A program made the translations under genes and the position numbers. This document shows, in pieces, positions 63,940 to 64,000 of a DNA stretch of 64,000 nucleotides. The notes under the pieces are model-generated. The model saw only the letters and a program-made list of their open reading frames with translations, ran no database searches and was not told where the DNA came from. Position 1 is the stretch's first letter. Every line of letters begins with the position of its first letter. Source of the DNA: Rhodoblastus sp963828185 (GTDB lineage Bacteria > Pseudomonadota > Alphaproteobacteria > Rhizobiales > Beijerinckiaceae); contig CAWHDV010000001.1 in assembly GCA_963828185.1 (NCBI GenBank), positions 408,118-472,117 on the forward strand, written 5' to 3'.

Positions 63940-64000
63940 AAAAGGCCGGCGACCGCTTTGCTGCGGCGCGGCCCATCGTTTCAAGCCCGAAAAAGCTCAG

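Overview
The window is about 64 kb of high-GC DNA from an alphaproteobacterial methylotroph, most like a member of the Hyphomicrobiales (Beijerinckiaceae or Methylocystaceae type). The placement rests on a lanthanide-type methanol dehydrogenase cluster (xoxFGJ), a complete glutathione-linked formaldehyde oxidation set, tad-type pilus genes, an FtrABCD-type iron importer and overall codon use. No 16S or other phylogenetic marker is present, so the genus stays open. There are no rRNAs, tRNAs, insertion sequences, prophages or CRISPR arrays that I can see.

Region 1 (1-7,100) holds a cytoplasmic [NiFe] uptake hydrogenase of the cyanobacterial HupSL / mycobacterial Huc kind (group 2a). The large subunit runs off the left edge. 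Upstream lie a small HypA-zinc-loop-like protein and an NtrC-type sigma-54 activator. A near-consensus -24/-12 promoter and an upstream palindrome sit just in front of the hydrogenase. Next to it is an SBP56/methanethiol oxidase homologue coupled to a membrane protein.

Region 2 (7,100-11,500) is phenylalanine/tyrosine catabolism: hppD, hmgA (frameshifted), a fumarylacetoacetase and a convergent phhA. Region 3 (11,600-22,100) is mostly housekeeping: FmdB, an SDR, thioredoxin, YgiQ (frameshifted), a carotenoid oxygenase behind a palindromic operator, an epimerase, QueG, a GST, endonuclease III, DUF2244 and O6-methylguanine-DNA methyltransferase. Region 4 (22,300-29,900) has three Tad pseudopilin/TadG genes, a GGDEF-EAL protein, a cupin and a NiCoT nickel/cobalt permease (frameshifted) that could feed the hydrogenase.

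Region 5 (29,900-42,300) is the C1 region. Glutathione-dependent formaldehyde dehydrogenase, xoxF-xoxG-xoxJ, an orphan OmpR-type regulator, a PQQ-alcohol-dehydrogenase-associated beta-propeller and solute-binding protein, Gfa and S-formylglutathione hydrolase together take methanol to formaldehyde to formate. A pair of related stem-loops lies upstream of xoxF, and a strong terminator separates xoxF from xoxG.

Region 6 (42,300-60,400) carries two type I secretion ABC/membrane-fusion pairs. Between them are a b561-ethylbenzene-dehydrogenase-like fusion with a [2Fe-2S] reductase, a TPR-sulfotransferase and a large protein without lysine or cysteine that ends in a Ser/His-rich tail and is probably exported. 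Region 7 (60,700-63,950) is a complete ftrABCD ferrous-iron uptake operon behind an Irr/ICE-like palindrome.

Two features of the whole window stand out. Seven otherwise conserved genes each carry a single-base frameshift, which points to residual indel errors in the assembly more than to real decay. Several unrelated genes also carry short in-frame coding minisatellites with 12- or 18-bp units.
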